In this document: positions 22,965 through 33,412 of the stretch, in pieces
How the letters are laid out: each line of letters opens with the position of its first letter
Position numbering within the stretch: the first letter of the stretch is position 1
Source: Triplophysa rosa
Taxonomy: Eukaryota; Chordata; Actinopteri; Cypriniformes; Nemacheilidae
DNA: 64,000 bases
Direction: 5' to 3'
Assembly (NCBI RefSeq): GCF_024868665.1
Contig: NC_079890.1
Span: 32,725,831-32,789,830 of the forward strand
Translations under genes and position numbers: made by a program
The notes under the pieces: generated by a model
Told to the model about the DNA's origin: nothing
Database searches by the model: none
Seen by the model: only the letters and a program-made list of their open reading frames with translations

Positions 22965-23344
22965 TTGTTATATTCTATGTGTTGCTCGATGAATTTGAAC
23001 AGCTAAATTTATCCGACAGCATGTAAAAACTTATTTCAAAGGCTACTCAATCAATAGAGTAAACACAACTTCAAGCAAAGTATACTTAGAATATTTCATT
23101 ATCTTGATTAAAAGATTGAGCGCAAGTAGGCTATTGGCCAAATATACTTAGACTTTTCTGTATATACTTATACAGAATATACTTATATATTACAGTTATT
23201 TACTTATATATTCTTATAGCCTAAGTATACTAATTCAGTATAAGTGTAATTTTAAGTATATTTCTGAGAACTGAAACTAAAAGTGTACTTTTTCGTTTAA
23301 AATAAGTAAGTTTCTTAATAGCACACTTGATTAAAACTCTTCTC

Positions 23345-24465
23345 TGTAAGGGTGGGCTGTTTCCAATTGGACCACTAAGCCACAAGAATCCACTCATCCC
23401 CCTAGCATCCACTCAGAAGAGCCTAGCAACCACATAGCAACAAGCTAAAAATCACCCCATCTTTTAATTTTCAAACTCATAGAGGTGTTTCTAAAATAAA
23501 GTCACTTATATTATCAAAAGATGAATAAATATTGAAATGCCATTTGCTCTCAAATACTTTTATCACTTCCTTGCATTTCAATCATCGCAGTCATTGGATA
23601 AGATCCCCAGGGCTAAAATAAGTATTTTTAGACCTGACATTTTTCCATGCACAAACACCATGTCCTTCTGACAGGAGCTACCAGGCCTCAGTCAAATATT
23701 TTTAGCCGTGAAGGGCCTGGCCCGCATACTCACAGTCTGTCTCTTGCACAGGAGATGGATTAAGATGAATCTTAAAGCAGCAGATAGGCAATCTAGATGA
23801 TCCACAGTCTCAAACTCGCTGTAGTGATGGCAAACCTTCTCGAGACCACCTACAGAAAAACATGAGGAGCGTTCAAAATCACAGGCAAACTATGCACAGT
23901 AATATTATATTCCTTTACTCATCGAAGTGTTGGTCATAACAGCAGTCAGAGATTTCAACACTGAGGGGCATCAGTGGAATATTTAAAGTGTTTATATTTA
24001 GATACTGAAGTTCAATGGGAAAAAAGTGTGGCAGACCTCTTACACAAGCTAGCAATATATCATCATGTCTGAGTGGCTGCTGGCGGTCCTCTGATCATAT
24101 AACCACCAGAATCACTTTACAGCTTTATAAGAACATATGATGTGGTCATTTAAGACAACTTTGACCATTAGAGGCAAAGTTTGATTGTTTCAAGGAAAGT
24201 GCTAGTATGGTTTGGGCACATTTCTGAAAAGTAATACATTTTTTATGTATATAATTTAAACTTGCACATACACCTCTCATTAGAATCTGAATAAATGAAA
24301 GAGCTGCCAAATATGTTTATGCACATTTAGACCTTATGTCCTGATGTAAAGTAATTGACAATATAACATATTTAAATAACAGACGAAACCAAATATGTAT
24401 GTGCAAATGCAGAAACAAATATGCTATACGCAGATACAAATGTGAAGTATTTGATTCCGATATGC
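23345..24465. other. Intergenic DNA with one dispersed repeat
   Basis: A CCTAGCAACCACATAGCAAC-type repeat (about 23350-23460) recurs in inverse at 44385-44480. The rest is unique-looking and AT-rich, without a recognised gene. Confidence 0.5.
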
Positions 24466-25620
24466 TTATTTTCCCGCTTTCAAAGCCACAGGGATAAACA
24501 TGGCCACACTGCCAGGTCGCGACCTTGACAAGATCCAATGAGAGAACCAGAATGCCGCCCGCAACCGGTTCCTTGGCAGAAATGTGTTGCTCGCCCCTTC
24601 CCCCATCAATCTGCACTTCCAACAGAACCTCAACAAAGACGACACAATTGGGAAACAAGAATGCGGAGGGTCAAAAAGAGATGGGGGGGGGGGTGGTTGA
24701 GACAAATCACATTTGATCCAAAGATAGTCAATGGCTCTTTAACCGGGAACATGCTTTGGGAAGTATATGGACTGTGACTTTTCAGGCCTGTTTGCACAAA
24801 AGTGATGCGCCTTTGAAAGGGCCCCTGAATTGACAGCTTTTTCTTGCTCTGTGTGGTGCGGGCCAGGACCCCAAGACACTCATATCACTGGTCCGTGACG
24901 GCGGGGAGAAGAGTTACACTTTGAAAACACACGGGGTTCCACTGGTCCGAGCTTTTGTTCCCGGGCCTGCAGGCCACTGTTCCTGCTCGTCGCAAGAAGA
25001 CAATGAGAGGGCAGCCACTGGATTGGTCGCTCCCGAATCGAATAGCGAACGGCTGCCGATGCAGAACTAATCTGTGAAGAGGTCTTTCCTGTGTGATAAC
25101 CACCCCCTACCCTTCTTCTGCCCTCCACCACCTCCTCAAACCACCAGCGCGATCTTTGATGGAAGATCACACGCACAAAAAAAGCTCCTGACGACCAGCT
25201 TTATGGAACGCTCCACATTTTTTTCCAGCTCCTATTCGTTCTTGTTCCTACTTATTTGATGTGGCAGCAATTAGTGAAAGACTTTTGTGCCTGTAGAAGA
25301 CGGAGCGGAGCACTTCAATGATCACGTTTATGCTCTGAATAGAAAACAAAAAAGCCAAGGGGACAGATAACGTGTTCACATCAAACGGCCACACCGACTG
25401 CACTTGTTACTGTTATGTCTCGTTCTTCTCTTTTATGGCGGGCCGAGCGAAGTGTTACTTTTCCCATGAGAAAGCTTGCTGGGGGATGAGTGACATCATA
25501 GGGCGCCCCTTTTGCACCCACCTCTACAGGGTCCCATTGATGTGGGCACCTTGCATTCCACCGGCGCCTGACCCCTTTGATTGCTCCTGCTTTTATGGCC
25601 CCATTCAATGATAATAACAA
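24466..25620. promoter_or_regulatory. GC-richer unique block, candidate enhancer region
   Basis: In a strongly AT-rich interval this block is non-repetitive, of higher GC, and lacks a supported gene although frames stay open on both strands. An 11-G run lies at 24683-24693. Such blocks between a gene desert and a developmental regulator such as fgf3 are often conserved non-coding enhancers. That reading is inference from composition and context only. Confidence 0.3.
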
Positions 25621-26029
25621 TTAGAGAGTCTTTTCTGAGATGGGCTGTTTATTCTTAATGACAACATTTTTTAATCAGAAGAGGCAGGAGTTGGCCACCT
25701 CTGCTCCAGCTCGCAGACGCGCATCCCCGCCCTCCCCCCGAAAAAAGCACTGGGATTAGATAAGCCCCCCCCCAAAGAATCCACTGGGAATTTGTTTTGT
25801 ACCCACATTCTCAGTTTTTGCTACAATAAATCTGTTTTTCTGAAACTTGTGAGGAATTCTGTCATTCTAATAAATATTTTGCTGTAGTGAAGATGACTGT
25901 AACTCTGATTCGCCATCGCGCTGGCATCGCGCATAGTTCAAAAACAACTCATGTCACTATAGCTGACACTGTTCTCTCATAAAATATCTGCTGTCTGTTT
26001 ACAATTAGGAAAATGCAGTTAAAGCAACA

Positions 26030-26560
26030 TTATTTCATTTACAAGAAACCAGATTAATGATGGAGGCATTTCTCTCGCATAGAGGCAAACGCTTTACCAG
26101 AAATCCATACCCAAGTCGTCGCAAACACAGCTTGTGCCCTCATGTTCCTAAATACGAACGCAAATCTATGACGTTAAATTGTGACCTTGTTAAAGCTGCT
26201 TAAATCATTCTGACTCCAATTAGGCCCCACGAATGAAAGAAACAACTCAATTGGAGGGGGATCAAGGCAGACCCCTTAATCACATAATGAAAGATTCAAG
26301 TGCTTTTGGTGAGCTCACAATACACAAAACACATAGCTTTGTTTTAGCTGTTAAACCTGCGTATTCCTTAACCGCGCTGTGTTGCGCTAATTGCAGGGCT
26401 GACTTGTTTATTGTGCATGTACAATGCAATTGCCTCGATTAAGCATCTGAGAAGGCGGCTGGGGTAATGCGATAATAATAAGGTTTGGGCATCATAAAGC
26501 ATTTTTATGATTACGCGGGATCTGCCTCAAATGTCTGTGACTTTCAAATGCCAACACTAC
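26030..26560. promoter_or_regulatory. Unique block with homeodomain-like sites, candidate enhancer
   Basis: Low-repeat sequence containing CCAATTAGG, CGATTAAGC, GGTAATGCG and TTTTATGATTACG, words resembling homeodomain and CDX/HOX binding cores. No repeat similarity to the rest of the window and no coding frame with a recognisable product. Confidence 0.3.
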
Positions 26561-27884
26561 TAAAATATAGTGGGTCAATTCTGACTATAGTCTGCCTGGT
26601 TATATGAGTTAAAACCAAGTCTGGCAGATGAATTTGTCACTATACTTACACTAATACTAAGGGCATTTCTTGCTTTGGTAGAACTGTAAAGCTCTTTTTG
26701 ATTAAAAATGGTGATGACCAAGTATCTGAAGTAAATTAAAGACAAACAGTATAAACATATTAAAATCATACACTGGCATTCAAATTGTTAGGGTCACTTA
26801 TTACTCTTTAAATATTTTACTAAAAGTTTTTACATTTTGGAATAATACTAGACTTATAAATATATATATATATAAAAATAAAATAAATAATATAAAGCAA
26901 AACAAAACAAAATACAATACAATAAAATCAATTAAATAAATGAATATGTTGACAGTTATGTATTTTTCTCCACACTAATTTGAAATATTCAGACATACGC
27001 CTTCAGATCAAATTGTTTTTAAGATCATGAAAGACATATCAGTCGAGTGACCCTAAACATTTGAATTATGTACACTACACAATCAAATACGTTAGTATAA
27101 AGGTCAACAGCTTTTTTAATGGAGTGGCAGTTATTTAATGACCCCAAATCCTCTTTATAGAGGCAACGTGAGGAATTTGGTGCTCAGTCTGTAGAGTTGA
27201 CAGTGTTTTCCACACATCTGCCCCATAAAGACAAGACAACAATTCTTCAAATGCTGCAAGGAAATGACAAGTAAGTGAAAAGTCTTCCAGGGTGATCAAT
27301 AAAGTGTTCGGCATTGTTACTGCACACTGGACAGGAGATGTATGAGGAGCCTTCCTCAGGTCAGGCCCTCAGGGGCAGTGTCTTTCTTTGATTGACTAAG
27401 TAAAGGCATCAGAAGTTTCTCTTTCTTTCCTCCTAGGCTTTAATACAGCAATTCCCCACCTCCATCTGGATCCACATCGCCACTGCTGAACCTGTATACT
27501 GTGGCACTGCAGGCCTGCCCTCATCCATGCATCTTGTCTGGGTGATTGGCGGGTGGGGGTCTGGGGTTGGTGATGGCCGGCGTGTGTGACAATAGGCTTA
27601 TTCATGCTATTTGTGCGGTAAATATAAAAAAAACTGCACATTTCAAATGTAAAAGCTGCAAAGCTGTCAAATACTTCATTGGATTCCATAGATTGACCAT
27701 CCACTGGACCTCAAGCATGACAGGAGAGGAACGTGTGTTAATATATTTATTACAAGACAAACCGTATCCAAGTAATGCAACCATAATATACACAGTTATC
27801 TATTCAAAGGAATGAATGTAGATTTAAGACTATTCAGACTGTAAAAGGGTTGAAAGATATGGGTAAGGGTTACAGCAGTAAAGC
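26561..27884. other. Gene-free AT-rich DNA
   Basis: Low-complexity AT tracts at 26855-26940, otherwise unique-looking sequence. Overlapping frames at 27396-27815 on both strands have no recognisable domain. Confidence 0.5.
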
Positions 27885-28217
27885 TTAAAGGGATAGTTCA
27901 CCCAAAAATGACAATTCTGTCATCACTTACTCACCCCATAGTTGTTTTAAAATGGTCTAAATGTTGTTGTTGCACTGAACACAAAAATATATATTTAGAA
28001 GAATGTTTGTATCCAAACAGTTCTGGGGCACTATTGACTTCCATTGGGAAAAACTACTATGGTAGTCAATGGTGCCTCAGATATTTAGTTTCCCATATTC
28101 TTCCAAATATCTTCCTTTGTGTTTAAAAGAACAAACATTTTTTATACAGTTTTAGAACAACTTGATGGTGAGTAAATGGTGACAGAATTTTCATTTTTGT
28201 GTGAACTATCCCTTTAA
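27885..28217. mobile_element. TTAA-flanked MITE with AAGGGATAGTTCACC termini
   Basis: The left end TTAAAGGGATAGTTCACCC and right end GTGAACTATCCCTTTAA are inverted repeats including the TTAA site. This MITE family is extremely common in cyprinid genomes. TTAA targeting fits the piggyBac/Kolobok group. Further copies are at 33131-33412, 44682-44943 and 47387-47540. Confidence 0.88.
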
Positions 28218-28464
28218 GGTGGTGAAGAAAAGCAAACGATAATTGAGCTTTGAAGAGCAAATGTTTCAAAAGCTATTCAATGCACACCATGAGCACAAAA
28301 TGTAAAAAGTACTTTTAGTACTTATTTTATGAACTTAAATTCTTTATTTTTATTTCTACTTATACATACATATTTTTATTTCTTGTGTTATGTACATACT
28401 GTATGTATGTAAGAACGGGAAGCCTCCTGGAAACCAGAAAAAAATCCAGTATTTTATATATTGT

Positions 28465-28701
28465 TGCTGTCCTTCCAAAACCTTGGACGTCCAAATTCAG
28501 TTTTTTAGGAAATGGAAAAAACACTGTACTTTTGAAATCATTAAATACTGTGTTGTCAAAGTTGACAAGCACTTGCTATAGTTTTTATTTTTTTGATACA
28601 AAACCCAATGAAAAACATAAATGGTGACTAATAATAATGATTTATGGCAAATAAAATTAAAATCACGAAATATGGAGATACAAGGTTTCAGAAGGACAGC
28701 A
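28465..28701. mobile_element. MITE with TGCTGTCCTTC termini, second copy
   Basis: The left end TGCTGTCCTTCCAAAACCTT and the right end CAAGGTTTCAGAAGGACAGCA (ending at 28701) are imperfect inverted repeats that match the element at 11187-11369. Frames at 28360-28627 arise from it. Confidence 0.75.
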
Positions 28702-29039
28702 CTGTTATTTAAAAATATTTATTACTATGTTATGGTATTTTATTTCAGTATTTATATGTAGAAAAAAATACAAATTATTTTTGTAGTGAGCAAAACCTAG
28801 AATGTCTACACAAGCTGGTTTTGACATTGTGTTATTATATTGTATATGACCCAGTCTGTGAAAACCAGGCTAAGGTCTCAAAATGTAATTCTGAGATAAC
28901 AAGCATCAACGTTTGATTTCAGTTTTTGAAATGTCTGTACTCAATATTAGTCAATATTAAATAAATCAATGTTATATTCTCACAGAACTTTCTTTACATT
29001 ATTGCAAGGATATTCAAAATGCGGCCCTCACAAGTATAG

Positions 29040-29340
29040 CCAAACCTGCACACACACGCACGCACACACACATACAGTCTGGTTTATCATCTCCGTGGGG
29101 ACAGTCCATAGGCGTAATTTTATACTGTACAAACTGAATATTTTATCCCCTAAACCTAAAGATCATAGAAAACTTTTTGCATTTTTAGATTTAAAAAAAT
29201 ATATTGTTCTGTATGATTTAGAAGCTTTTGTTGCCCATGGGGACCTCAATTTTGGTCCCCACGGTGACACGAGTCCCCATGTGTTGTGCATTCAGGTTTA
29301 GGTCCCCACCGGGATATAAAAACAAGGTCACCTACACACA
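29040..29340. repeat. 'GTGGGGAC/GTCCCCAC' dispersed repeat with CA tracts
   Basis: Contains CTCCGTGGGGACAGTCC, CCATGGGGACCTCAATTTTG and TTGGTCCCCAC in a partly inverted arrangement, bounded by (CA)n runs. A related degenerate copy lies at 38866-39070. The 110-codon frame at 28969-29301 is part of the repeat. Confidence 0.65.
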
Positions 29341-31200
29341 CACACCTCAGAGTTCTGAAGAAATTATATGGTTTTCTTGTCAGACCAAATAATGTCTCAG
29401 ATGTCTACACAAAAACCTAAACAGTGTACACAGGTGACTGTCTGATGTACTTTCGTGTCAGCTGCCCATATCAGATTAAGATGGGGAAGAATCTAGAATA
29501 TGATTGAGCTTTGAAGAACAGATGTTACAGAGCTCATCTGATGAACAGCTTGAGAGCTCTTATTTACCACAGTACACCTGACATTACACCTGCACCAAAC
29601 ACACACATTTATTTTTTATATCATAGTGGGACTTCCCATTGACTTCTATTGTTTGAGCCTGTTATATTTTAATACCACAATCTTACACCTTGGTCTGCAC
29701 AAAGACACCAAAACCCAACAAAACCCCCTAAAGTGCACCATACTTCTTTAAACAGAAAATAAATCTTGTCTATTAACAATAGGATAACATGAAAGGATTA
29801 GATTAGGTTTAAAAGGCATTTAAAACACAATGCAGTATGTGTTATAGCAGCAAACAAACATGCCGATCCATGTACACAGCTGGAACACAGAGGAACGGAA
29901 GCAGACTCGATTGATATTGCTACCAGTTAAAGGGTGAGTGAAAAACAAACTACCAGCACGCAGTTGTTACGAAAACATCTGAACATCTAACGTTTATTAA
30001 TTGCCACCTATTGTTTGTGTGAAGGACCCTCAAAGAGTTTCCGGAGGAAAAGAGGCTCTTAATGCAACAGGTAGCCACAAAAGATCAATGTGTCAACGTC
30101 CTAAAACAATATACTGATGCACCCGCGAGGAACAAGTGCACTCGGGATGAAATGGCCCACTTCACACGTGCAGCGGGTGAACTGGTGGCCACAGGCATCA
30201 AAGAGCTCATGATATACATTATCAGCTGTCTGATCAGCTGCAACATCACTCGCCCATTCTTCTGCGCCCTCTCTCTCTTCCTTGAGTGTGTTTTTTTGCT
30301 TCATTAACCGTGTTTACCCTCATGTTCTGAAAGACCCCAAAACAGTTAAATACTTAACATTTTGGATTGAAGACAAATGACTTTGCCCAATTAGATGTAA
30401 AGTGTTTAAGACGAAAATTCAGGGTGATAAAATCCTTCAAAAAATGGAGATGGGTTACTTATGTTTGCGGGTTTCAGATAAATGCATGCAAGGATGAAAT
30501 TGTTCTTGCCGGGGTCAATTCAAGCAAGAACACAAACAAACATTACTTCATACCAGATTACAAAACCATATCTAAAGTGTCTATTTGAATAGGTTTTTAA
30601 TATTAAATTACTATTCTTGCTTTTAAATGTGCCTCTTGGTCTCTCAAACAGAAAGCAAAGTCTCAAAAGAACATCGGGGTAAGATTGCACAACTGTGAAA
30701 TTTGCTGGACATCACCATGGTACTGGTATACTGGTACCACTGGTATTCGGAAGTAATTAAAGAATCAGTAAAGCGTTTGTGTTTTGAAAAATCGAAGTTT
30801 GCAAGTTTCAAAAATAAAAACATTTCCAGCGTATTGGCAACAGTGTCACAAGCTGGTCTCATTAAAGTGTCTGTGCGTATTACAGCTGACAAACCTCAAA
30901 AAGAGTTTTACTCTCTTTTCAGAATATTATGATCCAACAAAAATAAAAACATATTTATCTGAAGTCACAAGGGCGGCATTTCGTGTTCGCGTCTGCTAAA
31001 TTTACCGTGACTGGAATAAATTGTATCATTGACCATTATATTTCTAATCTAATCTAAAAAGTTACTCATGCGAAGCCACTGACTACTTAAAAGCCCTCGT
31101 TAAAAAAACAAGCCTCACGTCGCATCCAGCTCTATACGTTTACGTCCATAATCATGTTTAACATGCAAGACATCCGCAACTTAATGCAACGTCCAATTGT
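29341..31200. other. Gene-free DNA with one notable open stretch
   Basis: Mostly AT-rich and unique. The stretch 30023-30304 is open for 94 codons and of non-repetitive composition, but no domain is recognised and neighbouring exons were not found. Confidence 0.45.
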
Positions 31201-32100
31201 TTCAGCTTTTTAAAGAGCCTTTCATTGCTTCAAAGAGCGTCTGGGCCTGACGGCTCTCCAAAGGGCACGACGGTCTTTTCTTTTTGCCCCCGGCCAATGA
31301 GAAAGTTGAAAAAAAATGGCATTGGGTTGCAAGGTGGTCACATTTGAACTCCTTTGATGAATGGAAGGTATAGGGCTACCTTTGAATGCAGATAAAAGGT
31401 TGGAGGAGCCAGGACATATCTGGCGAGATGCCAAAGGAGGGGGACGCACTCGATTCTCCGCTGGCAGCAGTGCATGAAAATGGGAAGCTATGCGAGGAAT
31501 CCCCCACTTTGTTGTCTGCCTCTGACTTCCATTGGGGCAGTGAGAGAGCGAGAGAGGGCTTTCTTTGCGTGGGAGGACACAGTCACTCTCCCATGCCACT
31601 GCTGGGTGTGAGGCATCTTGTAGGACAAGACTGATGACACATGGAGGGGCGGCAGGGGTGAGGGGTTGGGAGGGGGGGCAGGACCGCGTCTATTCAGGTC
31701 AGAGCCCTTGTTAATGCGATCTGCTGATCGATTAGTGGAACAAGAGGTGGAACACTCTGGCTCTGCTGGCAGAGGCCATTCAACCAACCACCCACCCTCT
31801 TTATCTCTCTCGCACACGCTGATGCGCGCACATACACCTCGCCCACATGAGGTCAACCCTCTCGAATCATGAACACCGGCTCTAAAGCTGGACTCAATTA
31901 CCAGTGCAGATTTCCTGCTTTATAAAGCTCGACTCTGATGAAAATGGCTAATTACTGCCGGAGGGGGCAGTGACTGTTGCTCGCATTACACACAGCGGAA
32001 TGCGTGACATGTGGATGGCGTTGGGAGACCGATGCGTTGGGAGATAGCGTGTGTGCATCGTATTAATGCGCAGAATGAAACAGGTGAGCGTTATGTTTTA
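31201..32100. promoter_or_regulatory. Unique GC-richer block with TCF-like sites, candidate enhancer
   Basis: Non-repetitive sequence with three TCF/LEF-like cores within 160 bp: TTCAAAG at 31229-31235, CTTTGAT at 31352-31358 and CTTTGAA at 31380-31386. A run of five G-tracts follows at 31643-31682. Frames open on both strands here show no domain. Regulatory function for fgf3/fgf4 is inference. Confidence 0.3.
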
Positions 32101-32275
32101 GCATAACTGTGATCTATATAATATCAAAAGACGTTGGGGACCACCAACGTTTTAGGGGGTCTGGTACGCTGGTGGGTAGATGATAACCGTTTTATTCCTA
32201 AACCCTGAAGCGGACCATCTGTTCTTCATGCCATCAGATATTAACTTCAAATGCTTTAATCTAGAGAAACGGGAT

Positions 32276-32357
32276 ATATTTACATTTATGCATTTTGCAT
32301 ATGTGTGTTCCTTTGTCGAATGTGCTAACATAACTCTCTACTAATTGAGCTCCATGA
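32276..32357 (-). mobile_element. Degenerate tRNA-SINE piece, minus strand
   Basis: The reverse complement shows a tRNA-like head with GAGCTCAATTAGTAGAGAG, then a tail with GCAAAATGCATAAATGTAAA, as in the SINE at 32637-32782. It is strongly diverged. Confidence 0.5.
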
Positions 32358-32636
32358 ATAAAATGAACAATCTTCTCATGCTTGTGTTGCAGTATGCACA
32401 TTTACTGTATGCAGAGAAGTCCTGGGCGACCTACTAAATTCTCCAAAATGTGCAGTGTACAACAGAGCATGTTATACTGGGTACCATATCCCACAATGCA
32501 AAGCATTCTACTTGACTTCTTTTTCCCAGTGTGACCAGTTAGAGGCAACATGAGCAACATTATTTCATTATTTCAAATACAGGCTAAAAGTTATGACATT
32601 TTAACACAAAACTGAATTGAGTTGATTTCTAATGCT

Positions 32637-32782
32637 TTCCTGTAGCTCAGTGGTAAGAACATGGCGCTAACAACGCCAAGGTCGTGGGTTGGATCCCAGG
32701 AGATTGCACATAAACAAATGTATAGGATAATGCAATGTAAATCGCTTTGGATAAAAGTGTCTGCCAAATGCATAAATGTAAT
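32637..32782 (+). mobile_element. tRNA-derived SINE
   Basis: The head TCCTGTAGCTCAGTGGTAAG matches box A and GGGTTGGATCCCAGG matches a degenerate box B. The tail CGCTTTGGATAAAAGTGTCT followed by GCATAAATGTAATG is the common fish SINE tail. The tRNA-unrelated body and the tail argue against a functional tRNA gene. Confidence 0.85.
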
Positions 32783-33130
32783 GAGCCCTTCACATGCAAT
32801 GTTATAGCCTAAACAAGCTCTGTTTAAGACCTTCATTGCTGCATAACTCTTGCTTTACTTCTTATTAAAATATACTTACTATTATAAAATGATATGTTAT
32901 AATAAAATAAAAGGCAGTATACATTGTAAGTAACAAACTAGCATTGCATTCTGAATCCAGCATCAGTTATAAGTGTGTGTTTCCAGGCTTAGATGATTAT
33001 CGGCTAAAACTGTAGCCTAGTGACATCAAACAGCACCAACAACTGCAAGGCGATATAATACAGCAGTCCTGCATATGGCCTATGTCTCCTGCAGAGAGAG
33101 ATGCCTACAACTCATGTACCAGATCTGATC

Positions 33131-33412
33131 TCACCCTTTTGTCATTTCAAATGTGTTTGACTTTCTTTTTTTCACGGAAAACACAAAAAAAAATATTTTG
33201 AAACAATTTGGTAACCAAACAGCGACGGCACCCATTCACTTCTATTGTATGGAATGCAAGTTAATGGGTGCCGTCGCTGTTCAGTTAACAACGTTTTTAA
33301 AAGTATCTCCTTTTGTGTTCTGTAGAAGGAAGAAAGTCATACAGGTTTGAAATGACAAGAAGGTGAGTAAATGAAGACAGCATTTTCACTTTTGGGTGAA
33401 CTATCCCTTTAA
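33131..33412. mobile_element. TTAA-type MITE copy, left end degraded
   Basis: The right end TTTTGGGTGAACTATCCCTTTAA is the family terminus with TTAA at 33409-33412. The left end has lost the AAAGGGATAG portion. The interior holds a strong hairpin (about 33221-33278) built on GCGACGGCACCCATT and its inverse. Confidence 0.8.

Larger units (their letters stand above)
21590..23335. repeat. 'AAGTATACTT'-type repeat with several nested insertions
   Basis: The left part (21590-21860), a middle part (22248-22460) and the right part (23040-23335) share AAGTATACTT and AAGTGTACTTTTT-type words. They are separated by the MITE at 21862-22239, a large palindrome at 22470-22588 and a foldback element at 22590-22964. 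The mosaic is a repeat landing pad; no gene is present. Confidence 0.6.

Noticed and set aside
31222..31599. 125-codon minus-strand frame
   Set aside because: Overlaps frames open on the other strand in a GC-richer block. No domain or homologue recognised.
32637..32782. Possible tRNA gene
   Set aside because: Box A and a degenerate box B are present, but the SINE body and typical SINE tail follow and the cloverleaf is incomplete.
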